Shown here one piece after another: positions 1-7,360 of a DNA stretch of 64,000 nt. The stretch is from Xylophilus sp042867185. GTDB lineage: Bacteria; Pseudomonadota; Gammaproteobacteria; Burkholderiales; Burkholderiaceae_C. The translations under genes and the position numbers were made by a program. A model generated the notes under the pieces. The model worked only from the letters and a program-made list of their open reading frames with translations. It had not been told where the DNA came from and did not search any database. The stretch lies in assembly GCA_042867185.1 (NCBI GenBank), contig JBHZQV010000003.1, positions 186,001-250,000 of the forward strand, given 5' to 3'. Numbering within the stretch: position 1 is the stretch's first letter; each line of letters begins with the position of its first letter.

Positions 1-116
1 CAGGCCTGCTTGCTGACGCTCTCCCAGAGCCGCTTGCCCATTTCGCCGGGGTAGGGCGGGAAATCCAGACCTTCGGCTTCGGTGCCGAGCTTGATGCAGT
101 TGACCATGCGTGCCAT
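1..116 (-). CDS. yggX: Fe(2+)-trafficking protein YggX, N-terminal part (runs off window)
   Basis: The first 38 codons on the minus strand, starting at the ATG at 116-114, read MARMVNCIKLGTEAEG followed by a LDFPPYPGEMGKRLW stretch and then VSKQA before the window ends. This is the conserved start of the YggX family (about 90 aa), including the N-terminal cysteine and the PYPGE-G-K-R motif. YggX is a small cytosolic protein linked to iron handling and protection of Fe-S clusters under oxidative stress. The gene is divergent from the sulfate-binding protein gene at 247 and shares the 130-bp intergenic region with it. The rest lies outside the window. Confidence 0.88.
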   Translation of the reverse strand, partial: MARMVNCIKLGTEAEGLDFPPYPGEMGKRLWESVSKQA

Positions 117-153
117 GTCGCGGCTCTCTAAGTACGTTTTATGAATAAGAAAC

Positions 154-173
154 CTTGAACTTGATCGTTCAAG
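154..173. promoter_or_regulatory. inverted repeat in the yggX / sulfate-binding protein promoter region
   Basis: CTTGAAC-N6-GTTCAAG, a perfect 7-bp inverted repeat with a 6-bp spacer, sits in a short AT-rich stretch between the divergent yggX and sbp genes. Its size and place fit an operator for a dimeric regulator; a CysB/Cbl-type regulator of sulfur starvation would make sense, but this is inference from context only. Confidence 0.4.
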
Positions 174-246
174 TTTGTTCGGCCGGCTTTCAGAATCCGT
201 TCCATCGACTCCCGCATCCCTGCAAGAACGAAGCCGAAAGAACCCT

Positions 247-1266
247 ATGCCGATTCGCCGCGACTTTATCAAGATTCCCCTGGCCGCTCTGGTGGCCGGC
301 GTGTTGTCCCTGCCGGCGCTGGCCCAAAGCGTGAACCTGCTCAACGTGTCGTACGACCCGACGCGGGAGCTGTACGTGGACTACAACAAGGCGTTCGCCA
401 AGCACTGGAAGGACAAGAGCGGCCAGGACGTGTCGGTCAAGCAGTCGCACGGCGGCTCCGGCAAGCAGGCCCGCTCGGTGATCGACGGCATCGACGCCGA
501 CGTGGTCACCCTGGCGCTCGGCGGCGACATCGACGCCATCGTCAAGAACGGCGGCGCGGTCAAGCCCGACTGGCAAAAGCGCCTGCCGCACAACTCGGCG
601 CCCTACACCTCGACCATCGTGCTGCTGGTCAAGAAGGGCAACCCGAAGGGCATCAAGGACTGGGACGACCTGGTCAAGCCCGGCGTGCAGGTGATCACGC
701 CCAACCCCAAGACCTCGGGCGGCGCCCGCTGGAACTACCTGGCCGCCTGGGAATTCGCCAAGCGCAAGTACGGCGGCGACGCGCAGGCCAAGGAGTTCGT
801 CGGCAAGCTGTTCAAGAACGTGCCGGTACTCGACACCGGCGCCCGCGGATCGACCATCACCTTCGTCCAGCGCGGCGTGGGCGACGTGCTGCTGGCCTGG
901 GAGAACGAGGCTTTCCTGGCACTGAAGGAATTCGGCGCCGACAAGTTCGAGATCGTCGTGCCGTCGATCTCGATCCTGGCCGAGCCGTCGGTGGCCGTCG
1001 TCGACAAGAACGTCGACAAGAAGGGCACCCGCGCCGCGGCGGAGGAGTACCTCAGGTACCTCTACTCCGACGAAGGCCAGGAGATCGCCGGCCGCAACTA
1101 CTACCGCCCGACCGGCGACAAGGCCAAGGCCAAGTACGCGTCGCAGTTCCCCAAGCTGACGCTGGTGACGATCGACCAGGCTTTCGGCGGCTGGGGCAAG
1201 GCCGACAAGGACCACTTCGCCGACGGCGCCTCGTTCGACCAGATCTACACCAACGCGCAGAAGTAG
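247..1266 (+). CDS. sbp: periplasmic sulfate/thiosulfate-binding protein
   Basis: A 339-aa solute-binding protein of the Sbp/CysP family for sulfate (or thiosulfate) import. It has a signal peptide (MPIRRDFIKI then a hydrophobic stretch ending in ALAQS), the family start LLNVSYDPTRELY, the ligand-site region SHGGSGKQARSVIDG and the AWENEAFLA segment. The start at 247 is preferred over the one at 175 because it places the signal peptide at the N-terminus and has a GAAAG ribosome site. It stands alone without its own permease genes and heads the ssu operon; a paralogue at 13962-14960 heads the cysTWA transporter and could share its permease. Its place suggests sulfur-starvation control. Confidence 0.9.
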   Translation: MPIRRDFIKIPLAALVAGVLSLPALAQSVNLLNVSYDPTRELYVDYNKAFAKHWKDKSGQDVSVKQSHGGSGKQARSVIDGIDADVVTLALGGDIDAIVKNGGAVKPDWQKRLPHNSAPYTSTIVLLVKKGNPKGIKDWDDLVKPGVQVITPNPKTSGGARWNYLAAWEFAKRKYGGDAQAKEFVGKLFKNVPVLDTGARGSTITFVQRGVGDVLLAWENEAFLALKEFGADKFEIVVPSISILAEPSVAVVDKNVDKKGTRAAAEEYLRYLYSDEGQEIAGRNYYRPTGDKAKAKYASQFPKLTLVTIDQAFGGWGKADKDHFADGASFDQIYTNAQK

Positions 1267-1267
1267 C

Positions 1268-1333
1268 CTTTGCTATCGAATGAATAGCTGCTGGCCGACG
1301 ACGCATGCCGCCCACGGCTCTTTTCGACCGAAT
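1268..1333 (+). repeat. dispersed repeat, family 1, copy A
   Basis: Directly after the sbp stop: TTGCTATCGAATGAATAGC, then CTGCTGGCCG and a downstream CGGCTCTTTT-CGAATTTT part. Closely matches the copy at 56625-56690 and, more loosely, copies at 6424-6503, 37163-37232, 42205-42266 and 47212-47280. The shared plan is GCTA-(AT-rich)-ATAGC, a GGCCGGCG...CGCCGGC core and a GGCAC/CTTTT tail. Lies between sbp and ssuE. Confidence 0.6.
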
Positions 1334-1364
1334 TTTCCCGCACCGTACCGAGAGCACCGCTTCC

Positions 1365-1949
1365 ATGACCGTTCTTCTGATAGCCGGCAGCCCGACCGCA
1401 CCGTCGCGTTCGCAGGCCTTGCTCGACACCGTGGGCCAGCGGCTGCTGCTGCGCGGCCTGCGCTCGGAGCAGCTGCAGGTGCGCGACCTGGACGCGCTGG
1501 CGCTGGTACAGGCCGATTTCGGCCATCCGGCGGTCGTCCGGGCCGCGGCCCAGGTGGCGGCCGCCGATGCGGTGGTGATCGCCACGCCGGTCTACAAGGC
1601 GGCCTACAGCGGCGTGCTGAAGGCCTTCCTCGACCTGCTGCCCCAGACCGGCCTCAAGGGCAAGACGGTGCTGCCGTTGGCCACCGGCGGCAGCCCGCAC
1701 CACATGCTGGCGCTCGACTACGCGCTGCGGCCGGTGCTGCAGTCCCTCGGCGCGCGGCAGATCCTGCCGGGCGTCTACGCCACCGAATCGCAGGTGGTGC
1801 GCCTGCCCGAAGGCCCCTTCCAGGTCCATGCCGACCTGGCCCTGCGGCTGGAAGAAGCGGTCGATCTGCTCGCGACCGAGCTGCTGCCGCGCGGCGTGGT
1901 GCCGGGCTTCGATCCGGTGCCGTTTTCGCAGGTGCGATGTAGCGTCTGA
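1365..1949 (+). CDS. ssuE: NADPH-dependent FMN reductase (SsuE type)
   Basis: A 194-aa flavodoxin-fold flavin reductase. It supplies reduced FMN to the sulfonate monooxygenase SsuD encoded downstream. The N-terminus VLLIAGSPTAPSRSQALL is the phosphate-binding loop of the family, and the region TPVYKAAYSGVLKAFLDLLP carries the conserved Y-K-A-x-Y-S-G-x-L-K signature that in SsuE contains the pi-helix tyrosine. The start at 1365 fits the family N-terminus; an upstream in-frame ATG at 1305 lies in repeat sequence and is not used here. Second gene of the sulfur operon, followed by ssuA. Confidence 0.9.
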   Translation: MTVLLIAGSPTAPSRSQALLDTVGQRLLLRGLRSEQLQVRDLDALALVQADFGHPAVVRAAAQVAAADAVVIATPVYKAAYSGVLKAFLDLLPQTGLKGKTVLPLATGGSPHHMLALDYALRPVLQSLGARQILPGVYATESQVVRLPEGPFQVHADLALRLEEAVDLLATELLPRGVVPGFDPVPFSQVRCSV

Positions 1950-2069
1950 CCGCCCTGGCGTGGCGGGCGCCGCCCGCCCGCCCGCTGCCGATCTCCCGTT
2001 CACCGAAGTGTCCCGCTGTGCGCGTCGCCGTGCGGGAACCCGCTCGTCCGCATTCGCAAAGGTTTCACC

Positions 2070-3053
2070 ATGCCGTCCATCCTCCGTTCCTCGCCGCCAC
2101 AGAATGCCGTCTCCCGCCGCACCCTGGTGCAGAGCGCCCTGGTCGCCGGTCTCGCGTCCTCGTCGCTGGCCGCTTGGGCCCAGGCCCCGGCGCGCACCCT
2201 GCGCATCGGCAACCAGAAGGGCCTGCTCAGCCTGCTCAAGGGCCGGGGCACCTTGGAGAAGCGGCTGGCCCCGCTGGGCGTGGGCATCAAGTGGACCGAG
2301 TTCAACGCCGGACCGGTGCAGCTCGAGGCGCTCAACGTCGGCTCGATCGACTTCGGCGACGTGGGCGAGGCCCCGCCGATCTTCGCCCAGGCCGCCGGCG
2401 CGCCGCTGGCCTACGTGGCGGCCACGCCGCACCGGCCGGCGGTCGAGGCGGTGATCGTGCCGAAGGACTCGGCCCTCAAGACGGTGGCCGACCTGAAGGG
2501 CAAGAAGATCGCGCTCAACAAGGGCAGCAACGTCCACTACTTCATCGTCAAGCTGTTCGAGAAGCACGGCCTGTCCTACGGCGACCTGAACCTGGTCTAC
2601 CTGCCGCCGGCCGACGCCCGTGCCGCCTTCGAGCGCGGCGCGGTCGATGCCTGGGTGATCTGGGACCCGTTCCTTGCCGCGGCGCAGAAGACACTCGACG
2701 CCCGGCTGCTGGCCGATGCCGAAGGCGTGGTGGGCAACCGGGCCTACTACTTCTCGTCGCTCGACTACGCGGCGAAGAACCGCGACGTGATCGCCCTCCT
2801 GATCGAGGAGATCGACCGCCTCGACCAGTGGGCCGCCGCCCACCGCGACGCCTACGCCGCCGACCTGTCCGCCGTGCTGGGCCTGCCCAAGCCGGTGCTC
2901 GACCTGTTCGCCCAGCGCAACGCCTACGGGACGGTGCCGATCAACAAGGCCATCCTGGCCGAGCAGCAGCAGATAGCCGACAAGTTCTTCGAGCTGAAGC
3001 TGATCCCCAAAAAGATCAACGTGCTGGAAGCCGCGGCGGCCGGCGCCGTCTGA
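2070..3053 (+). CDS. ssuA: aliphatic sulfonate-binding periplasmic protein
   Basis: A 327-aa ABC solute-binding protein for alkanesulfonates. The N-terminus has a twin-arginine-like export signal (SRRTLVQSALVAGL, cleavage near AWAQA), then LRIGNQKGLLSLLKGRGTLEKRL, typical of SsuA. The mature part has GSIDFGDVGEAPPIFAQAAG and KGKKIALNKGSNVHYF, both conserved in the sulfonate/nitrate/taurine binding family. The leader AAAGGTTTCACC before the ATG is nearly the same as that before ssuB. Works with SsuC (permease) and SsuB (ATPase). Confidence 0.93.
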   Translation: MPSILRSSPPQNAVSRRTLVQSALVAGLASSSLAAWAQAPARTLRIGNQKGLLSLLKGRGTLEKRLAPLGVGIKWTEFNAGPVQLEALNVGSIDFGDVGEAPPIFAQAAGAPLAYVAATPHRPAVEAVIVPKDSALKTVADLKGKKIALNKGSNVHYFIVKLFEKHGLSYGDLNLVYLPPADARAAFERGAVDAWVIWDPFLAAAQKTLDARLLADAEGVVGNRAYYFSSLDYAAKNRDVIALLIEEIDRLDQWAAAHRDAYAADLSAVLGLPKPVLDLFAQRNAYGTVPINKAILAEQQQIADKFFELKLIPKKINVLEAAAAGAV

Positions 3054-3088
3054 GCCTGCAGCGTGCCGCCGTGTTTCCGGGAGATGCC

Positions 3089-3301
3089 ATGTCCTCTCGT
3101 TCGATTCCATCCATTCGCGCACATGCCGCGCAGGTCGTGGCCCTGACCGCCGCCGCCTGGCGGGTGGCGCCCGCATCGCCCCGGGCGCTGGACCGGCGCG
3201 CGCCGCACGGCTACGTGCCGGTGCGGGTGCTGCGCCGGCTGCAGACGACGGCCGCCGCGGCGTTTCCTTCCCACCGCGGTGTCCTGGCCCATTCCTGGTA
3301 G
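3089..3301 (+). CDS. small hypothetical protein between ssuA and ssuD
   Basis: A 70-aa open frame starting at the ATG at 3089 after a GGGAG ribosome site, between the ssuA stop and the ssuD start, in the same direction. The product is basic with an Ala-rich helix (HAAQVVALTAAAWRVAP) and an Arg-rich middle (RRAPHGYVPVRVLRRL), without a clear signal or membrane segment. No family is recognised. It could be a real small protein of the sulfonate operon or a spurious frame in GC-rich DNA; the ribosome site and the lack of another use for this 288-bp gap are the only support. Confidence 0.35.
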   Translation: MSSRSIPSIRAHAAQVVALTAAAWRVAPASPRALDRRAPHGYVPVRVLRRLQTTAAAAFPSHRGVLAHSW

Positions 3302-3341
3302 CCCGCGACCCGCACGACACCCACAGACGAGGCCCCCCACC

Positions 3342-4511
3342 ATGCAAGTCTTCTGGTTCCTTCCCACGCACGGCGACAGCCGCTACCTCGGCACCGCCGA
3401 GGGCGCCCGCACCGTCGATCTTCCCTACCTGCAGCAGGTGTCCGGCGCGGCCGACCGCCTGGGCTACGACGGGGTGCTGATCCCCACCGGCCGCTCCTGC
3501 GAAGACCCGTGGGTGATCGCCTCCAGCCTGATCGCCACCACCCAGAAACTGAAGTTCCTGGTGGCGGTGCGGCCCGGGCTGCACCAGCCGGCGCTGGCCG
3601 CGCGCATGGCCGCCACCTTCGACCGTCTTTCCGGCGGCCGGCTGCTGGTCAACCTGGTGACCGGTGGCGACAAGGGCGAGCTGGAAGGCGACGGCGTGTT
3701 CCTGGACCATGCGCTGCGCTACGAACAATCGGCCGAATTCATCCGCATCTGGCGCGAGATCCTCACCCGCAGCCACGACGGCGGCAGCGTCGACTTCGAG
3801 GGCCAGCACCTGAGCGTCAAGGGCGCCAAGCTGGTCTATCCGCCGATCCAGCAGCCGTACCCGCCGATCTGGTTCGGTGGATCGTCCGAGGCGGGCCACG
3901 CACTGGCCGCCGAGCAGGTCGATGCCTACCTCACCTGGGGCGAGCCGCCGGCCGAGGTGGCCAAGAAGATCGCCGACGTGCGCGCCCGCGCGGCCGCGCT
4001 GGGCCGCACCGTCCAGTTCGGCATCCGGCTGCACGTCATCGTGCGCGAGACCGACGACGAGGCCTGGCAGGCCGCCGAGTCGCTGATCAGCCGCGTCGAC
4101 GACGCCACGGTCGAGCGCGCCCAGGCCGCCTTCGCCCGCATGGACTCGGTCGGCCAGCGCCGCATGGCCGCGCTGCACGCCGGAGGCGCCAAACGCGGCC
4201 GCGCCGACCTGGAGATCAGCCCCAACCTGTGGGCCGGCGTGGGCCTGGTGCGCGGCGGTGCCGGCACCGCGCTGGTGGGCGACGGCGCCACCGTGGCCGC
4301 CCGCATCGAGGAATACGCCGCGCTGGGCATCGACAGCTTCATCTTCTCGGGCTATCCGCACCTGGAAGAGGCCTACCGTTTCGCCGAGCTGGTGTTTCCG
4401 CGGCTCTCGCGCGCAGCGCGGCAGAGGCTGCCGGGCCAGGCGCTGACCGGGCCGTTCGGCGAGGTGGTGGCCAACCTCGACGCGCCGTCTCGCCTCGTTT
4501 CGCAAAGCTGA
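3342..4511 (+). CDS. ssuD: FMNH2-dependent alkanesulfonate monooxygenase
   Basis: A 389-aa bacterial luciferase-like (TIM-barrel) monooxygenase, close to the usual length of about 380. It uses FMNH2 from SsuE and O2 to cleave C-S bonds of alkanesulfonates, releasing sulfite and the aldehyde. The N-terminus MQVFWFLPTHGDSRYLG, the segment DGVLIPTGRSCEDPWV (with the active-site cysteine region), and NLVTGGDKGELEGDG are SsuD signatures. A frame extension to 3279 upstream is ignored because the family starts at MQVFWF. It is followed 3 bp later by ssuC. Confidence 0.95.
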   Translation: MQVFWFLPTHGDSRYLGTAEGARTVDLPYLQQVSGAADRLGYDGVLIPTGRSCEDPWVIASSLIATTQKLKFLVAVRPGLHQPALAARMAATFDRLSGGRLLVNLVTGGDKGELEGDGVFLDHALRYEQSAEFIRIWREILTRSHDGGSVDFEGQHLSVKGAKLVYPPIQQPYPPIWFGGSSEAGHALAAEQVDAYLTWGEPPAEVAKKIADVRARAAALGRTVQFGIRLHVIVRETDDEAWQAAESLISRVDDATVERAQAAFARMDSVGQRRMAALHAGGAKRGRADLEISPNLWAGVGLVRGGAGTALVGDGATVAARIEEYAALGIDSFIFSGYPHLEEAYRFAELVFPRLSRAARQRLPGQALTGPFGEVVANLDAPSRLVSQS

Positions 4512-4618
4512 AAAATGGCGCACACCCCCCGTCTTCGCGCACTGCGTGTCGCTTCGCCAACCCCCTTGCAGGGGGCGACACCGGCGGTCCGGCAGAGCCG
4601 GCCCCGCGGTGTCCCGTG
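4508..4618. repeat. dispersed repeat, family 3, copy 1 (spans the ssuC start)
   Basis: Contains CGCCAACCCCC-TTGC-AGGGGGCGACACCGGCGG, then CCGGCAGAGCCGG and CCGCGGTGTCCC. It matches the copy at 5394-5490 over about 80 bp with the same order of blocks. This copy holds the ATG and first codons of ssuC. Confidence 0.6.
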
Positions 4619-5393
4619 GCTGGGTGCCGCGCTGGCGTCCGTCGGGCAGCGGCTGATCCCGTGGCTGGTGCCGGTGGCGCTGGTCGCCCTGTGGCAGATT
4701 TCGTCTTCGCTCGGCTGGCTCTCGACCCGGGTGCTGCCGGCGCCGGTGGATGTGGTCAAGGCCGCCTGGACACTGACCGCCTCGGGCGAGCTGTGGACCC
4801 ATGTGAAGGTGAGCGCCGGCCGGGCGTTGGCCGGGCTGGCGGTGGGCGGCGGGCTGGGGCTGGCGTTGGGCCTCTTGACCGGATCGGTGAAGTTCTTCGA
4901 GACGCTGCTCGACTCCACCATCCAGATGGTGCGCAACATCCCGGCGCTGGCGCTGATCCCGCTGGTGATCCTGTGGTTCGGCATCGACGAGACGGCCAAG
5001 CTGTTCCTGATCGCGGTGTCGGTCTTCTTCCCGATTTATCTCAACACTTTCCACGGCATCCGGAATGTCGATCCGCAGCTGATCGAGATGGGCCGCACCT
5101 ATGGGCTGACCCGCTGGCAGCTCTACCGGGAGGTGATCCTGCCCGGCGCGATGTCGTCGATCCTGGTGGGGCTGCGGTTTTCGCTGGGGCTGATGTGGGT
5201 GATCCTGATCGTGGCCGAGACGATCTCGGCGCAGTCGGGCATCGGTTATCTGACGATGAACGCGCGCGAGTTTCTGCAGACCGACATCGTGCTGGTGGGC
5301 ATCCTGCTGTACGCGCTGCTGGGCAAGGCGGCCGACCTGTTCGCCCGCGGCCTGGAGCGGTGGTGGTTGCGGTGGCACCCCGGGTACCGGTGA
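4515..5393 (+). CDS. ssuC: aliphatic sulfonate ABC transporter permease
   Basis: A 292-aa inner-membrane permease with about six membrane helices. The ABC-interaction loop reads EMGRTYGLTRWQLYREVILPGAMSS, the EAA motif of this family, and the C-terminus WWLRWHPGYR is typical of SsuC. The first 35 or so residues are odd: they are encoded by a dispersed repeat (4508-4618), and family similarity only begins near LIPWLVPVALVALWQ. Either the repeat has added an N-terminal tail and the start codon, or the true start lies further downstream. Overlaps no gene; ssuB follows after a second copy of the same repeat. Confidence 0.92.
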   Translation: MAHTPRLRALRVASPTPLQGATPAVRQSRPRGVPWLGAALASVGQRLIPWLVPVALVALWQISSSLGWLSTRVLPAPVDVVKAAWTLTASGELWTHVKVSAGRALAGLAVGGGLGLALGLLTGSVKFFETLLDSTIQMVRNIPALALIPLVILWFGIDETAKLFLIAVSVFFPIYLNTFHGIRNVDPQLIEMGRTYGLTRWQLYREVILPGAMSSILVGLRFSLGLMWVILIVAETISAQSGIGYLTMNAREFLQTDIVLVGILLYALLGKAADLFARGLERWWLRWHPGYR

Positions 5394-5490
5394 CTCGCCC
5401 CCAGGCTTTTCACTTCGTGTAACGCCAACCCCCTACCGGGGGCAACACCGGCGGCCTGGCAAAGCCAGTTCCGCGGTGTTTCTGGAATGG
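5394..5490. repeat. dispersed repeat, family 3, copy 2 (ssuC-ssuB gap)
   Basis: After the ssuC stop: CTTCGTGTAACGCCAACCCC, CTACCGGGGGCAACACCGGC, then CTGGCAAAGCCAG and CCGCGGTGTTTCTGG. Same block order as 4508-4618. It fills most of the 174-bp gap before ssuB. Confidence 0.6.
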
Positions 5491-5567
5491 AGGGTGCGCG
5501 CAGGTGCACATGCCGGGTTTCGTTTTCTCCGCTGGGCACCGGGTGCTCCGCATTTGAAGGTTTCACC

Positions 5568-6413
5568 ATGAGCGTCACATTTGAAGAGCGTCCCGTTGCC
5601 GCCGTTGCGGCGCCGGACTCTGCGCGTCCGGGCGGCGTGCGCCTGCAGGCCCGCCAGCTCACCAAGCGCTACGGCGCCCGCGAGGTGCTGCGCAGTGCGC
5701 AGCTCGACGTGGCGCCGGGCGAGTTCGTCGCCATCGTCGGCCGCAGCGGCTGCGGCAAGAGCACGCTGCTGCGGCTGGTGGCGGGGCTGGAGCGGGCGTC
5801 GGAGGGCACGCTCTCGACCGACGGCCGTTCGATCGACGGGCTGCACGGCGACACCCGGATCATGTTCCAGGAGGCGCGCCTCCTGCCCTGGAAGCGGGTG
5901 TTGGGCAACGTCACCCTCGGCCTGCCGCCGGAGCACCACGCCCGCGCCTCCGAGGTGCTGGCCCAGGTGGGCCTGGCCGAACGCGAGGGCGAATGGCCGG
6001 CGCGGCTGTCGGGCGGGCAGCGCCAGCGGGTGGCGCTGGCCCGCGCCCTGGTGCACCAGCCGCGGCTGCTGCTGCTCGACGAGCCGCTGGGCGCGCTGGA
6101 TGCGCTCACCCGCATCGAGATGCACCGTCTGATCGAAGGCCTGTGGCAGCAGCACCGCTTCACCGCGCTGCTGGTGACCCACGACGTGCAGGAGGCGGTG
6201 GCCCTGGCCGACCGGGTGATCCTGATCGAGGACGGCCGCATCGCCCTCGACGAGCGGATCGAGCTGGCCCGGCCGCGCTCGCAGGGCGACCCGGCCTTCG
6301 CCGCGCTGGAGAAACGCATCCTCGACCGGGTGCTGCAGAAGCCGGCCGACGACACGCCGCCGCCTGCGGATGGGTCGGCCCGGCCTGCGCACGCGCTGCG
6401 CTGGGCGATCTAG
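5568..6413 (+). CDS. ssuB: aliphatic sulfonate ABC transporter ATP-binding protein
   Basis: A 281-aa ABC ATPase. Walker A GRSGCGKST at residues 58-66, Q-loop FQEARLLPW, signature LSGGQRQRVALARAL, Walker B LLLLDEPLGALD and H-loop VTHD are all present. The Q-loop EARLLPW form is typical of the sulfonate/nitrate/taurine group. It energises SsuC for sulfonate import. The start at 5568 follows GAAGGTTTCACC; a frame extension to 5487 runs into repeat DNA. The C-terminus has an extra Pro/Ala-rich tail. Confidence 0.93.
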   Translation: MSVTFEERPVAAVAAPDSARPGGVRLQARQLTKRYGAREVLRSAQLDVAPGEFVAIVGRSGCGKSTLLRLVAGLERASEGTLSTDGRSIDGLHGDTRIMFQEARLLPWKRVLGNVTLGLPPEHHARASEVLAQVGLAEREGEWPARLSGGQRQRVALARALVHQPRLLLLDEPLGALDALTRIEMHRLIEGLWQQHRFTALLVTHDVQEAVALADRVILIEDGRIALDERIELARPRSQGDPAFAALEKRILDRVLQKPADDTPPPADGSARPAHALRWAI

Positions 6414-6423
6414 CCGGCATCAC

Positions 6424-6503
6424 GTCGAAAAATTCAAAAGAAAAGTGCCTGTCGCCGAAGCAGATCGCCGACCTCTAGCTATTGATTTCGTAGCGTCAAC
6501 CGT
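6424..6503 (-). repeat. dispersed repeat, family 1, copy E
   Basis: On the minus strand: GCTACGAAATCAATAGC, then GGTCGGCGATCTGC-TTCGGCGACAGGCACTTTT. This keeps the family plan of copies at 42205-42266 and 47212-47280. Occupies the gap between ssuB and the Mop gene. Confidence 0.6.
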
Positions 6504-6527
6504 TTTTCAACCCACCGGAGTATTTCC

Positions 6528-6743
6528 ATGTCCATCCAAGCCATCAACGTCCGCAACCAGTTCAAGGGCAAGGTCCGCGAGATCCTGCGCGGCGACGTCG
6601 TCTCCGAAGTCGATGTCGAAACGCCGTTCGGCACCGTCACTTCGGTCATCACCACCCGGTCGGTCGACGAGTTGCAGTTGAAGGTGGGGTCCGACGTGGT
6701 GGCGCTGGTGAAGTCGACCGAGGTGTCGATCGCGAAGCTGTAG
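6528..6743 (+). CDS. molybdopterin-binding (Mop/TOBE) small protein
   Basis: A 71-aa protein made of one TOBE/Mop domain: MSIQAINVRNQFKGKVREI, then VSEVDVETPFGTVTSVITTRSVDEL and LKVGSDVVALVKSTEVSIAKL. Proteins of this type bind molybdate or related oxyanions as oligomers in the cytosol (molbindin). The ribosome site GGAG lies upstream of the ATG. As the last gene of the ssu cluster it may buffer molybdate or another oxyanion taken up by sulfate-type transporters; that role is inference. Confidence 0.88.
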   Translation: MSIQAINVRNQFKGKVREILRGDVVSEVDVETPFGTVTSVITTRSVDELQLKVGSDVVALVKSTEVSIAKL

Positions 6744-6796
6744 TCCTGGGCGGATTCGGACCGGAGGCGCAGCGTGCTGGGTTTCAGCCGCGGGTG

Positions 6797-6925
6797 ATCT
6801 GCTGGACAGGGCGGCGCAGGCCGTCCGGGCCGTACCGGGTCGTGTGGCCCAGTGGATTCGTCTCCGAGAGATGCGCTCGCCGTTTGCATCGGAGGCGTAG
6901 CGGGCTGTCTGGTCAGGCTCATGCG
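6797..6925 (-). pseudogene. RHS-repeat gene fragment
   Basis: About 120 bp closely match the stretch near 9657-9775 inside the large RHS gene (shared blocks include GGCGCAGGCCGTCC, TTCGTCTCCGAGA and GATGCGCTCGCCGTT). Small indels break the frame, so it is a decayed piece of an RHS gene, on the same strand as the intact one. It lies in the 284-bp stretch (6744-7027) after the Mop gene, which otherwise shows no gene. Confidence 0.7.
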
Positions 6926-7027
6926 TCCCGGACGCCGCGCGGTTGCGCTTATCAACCAGAGTGCGAGTTACAGTGAAGCTGGTTGTAATCCCAAGCTCCT
7001 CTGCACCTCAGGTTGAATCCGCCCAAC

Positions 7028-7360
7028 TCATGGACAAGACAGCGAGATCGGCCCACCGCCAAAATCCCAGGCGGCCTTTCTGACAAGACGATAGTCGCCC
7101 TCATGCACGTAAGCCAGCCGCCCGTCCACCAAGACGACCGGAATGATGTAGTGCTTTGAATCCTCACACCCCACCACTGCTGTCACATCTCCTGGCTTTA
7201 GGACTTTAATTACCCGTCCTTCCACAGGCTGGTCATACAGATTCACTTGGCTCCCGGCAATCACGCTGATGCGCTGGCCTGCTAAAGCCCAAGCCAATCC
7301 ACAGATTGCGAGTGCGCCAGCAAAACCCCAAGTCAGTTTGCGTCTCGCACTTATCGCCAT
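7028..7360 (-). CDS. candidate RHS immunity protein (membrane-anchored, SH3-like)
   Basis: A 110-aa protein whose ATG overlaps the last codons of the RHS gene (start 7360, RHS stop at 7351), so the two are translationally coupled. An N-terminal membrane helix (about residues 10-28) is followed by a small beta-rich region, SQVNLYDQPVEGRVIKVLKPGDV and VDGRLAYVHEGDYRLV, which looks like a bacterial SH3 fold facing the periplasm. A short gene right behind a polymorphic toxin tip is the usual place for its immunity gene. Family not recognised; the immunity role is inferred from position and membrane anchoring. Confidence 0.6.
   Translation of the reverse strand: MAISARRKLTWGFAGALAICGLAWALAGQRISVIAGSQVNLYDQPVEGRVIKVLKPGDVTAVVGCEDSKHYIIPVVLVDGRLAYVHEGDYRLVRKAAWDFGGGPISLSCP

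Noticed and set aside
1245..5378. Very long minus-strand open frame (over 1300 codons) opposite the ssu operon
   Set aside because: Arg/Gly/Gln-rich composition of an antisense frame in GC-rich DNA; clear sulfonate genes lie on the other strand. The same applies to long antisense frames opposite hrpA, dnaE, clpA and the czc genes.
6900..7027. Possible second immunity gene after 7028
   Set aside because: Only short frames and RHS-derived sequence are seen.
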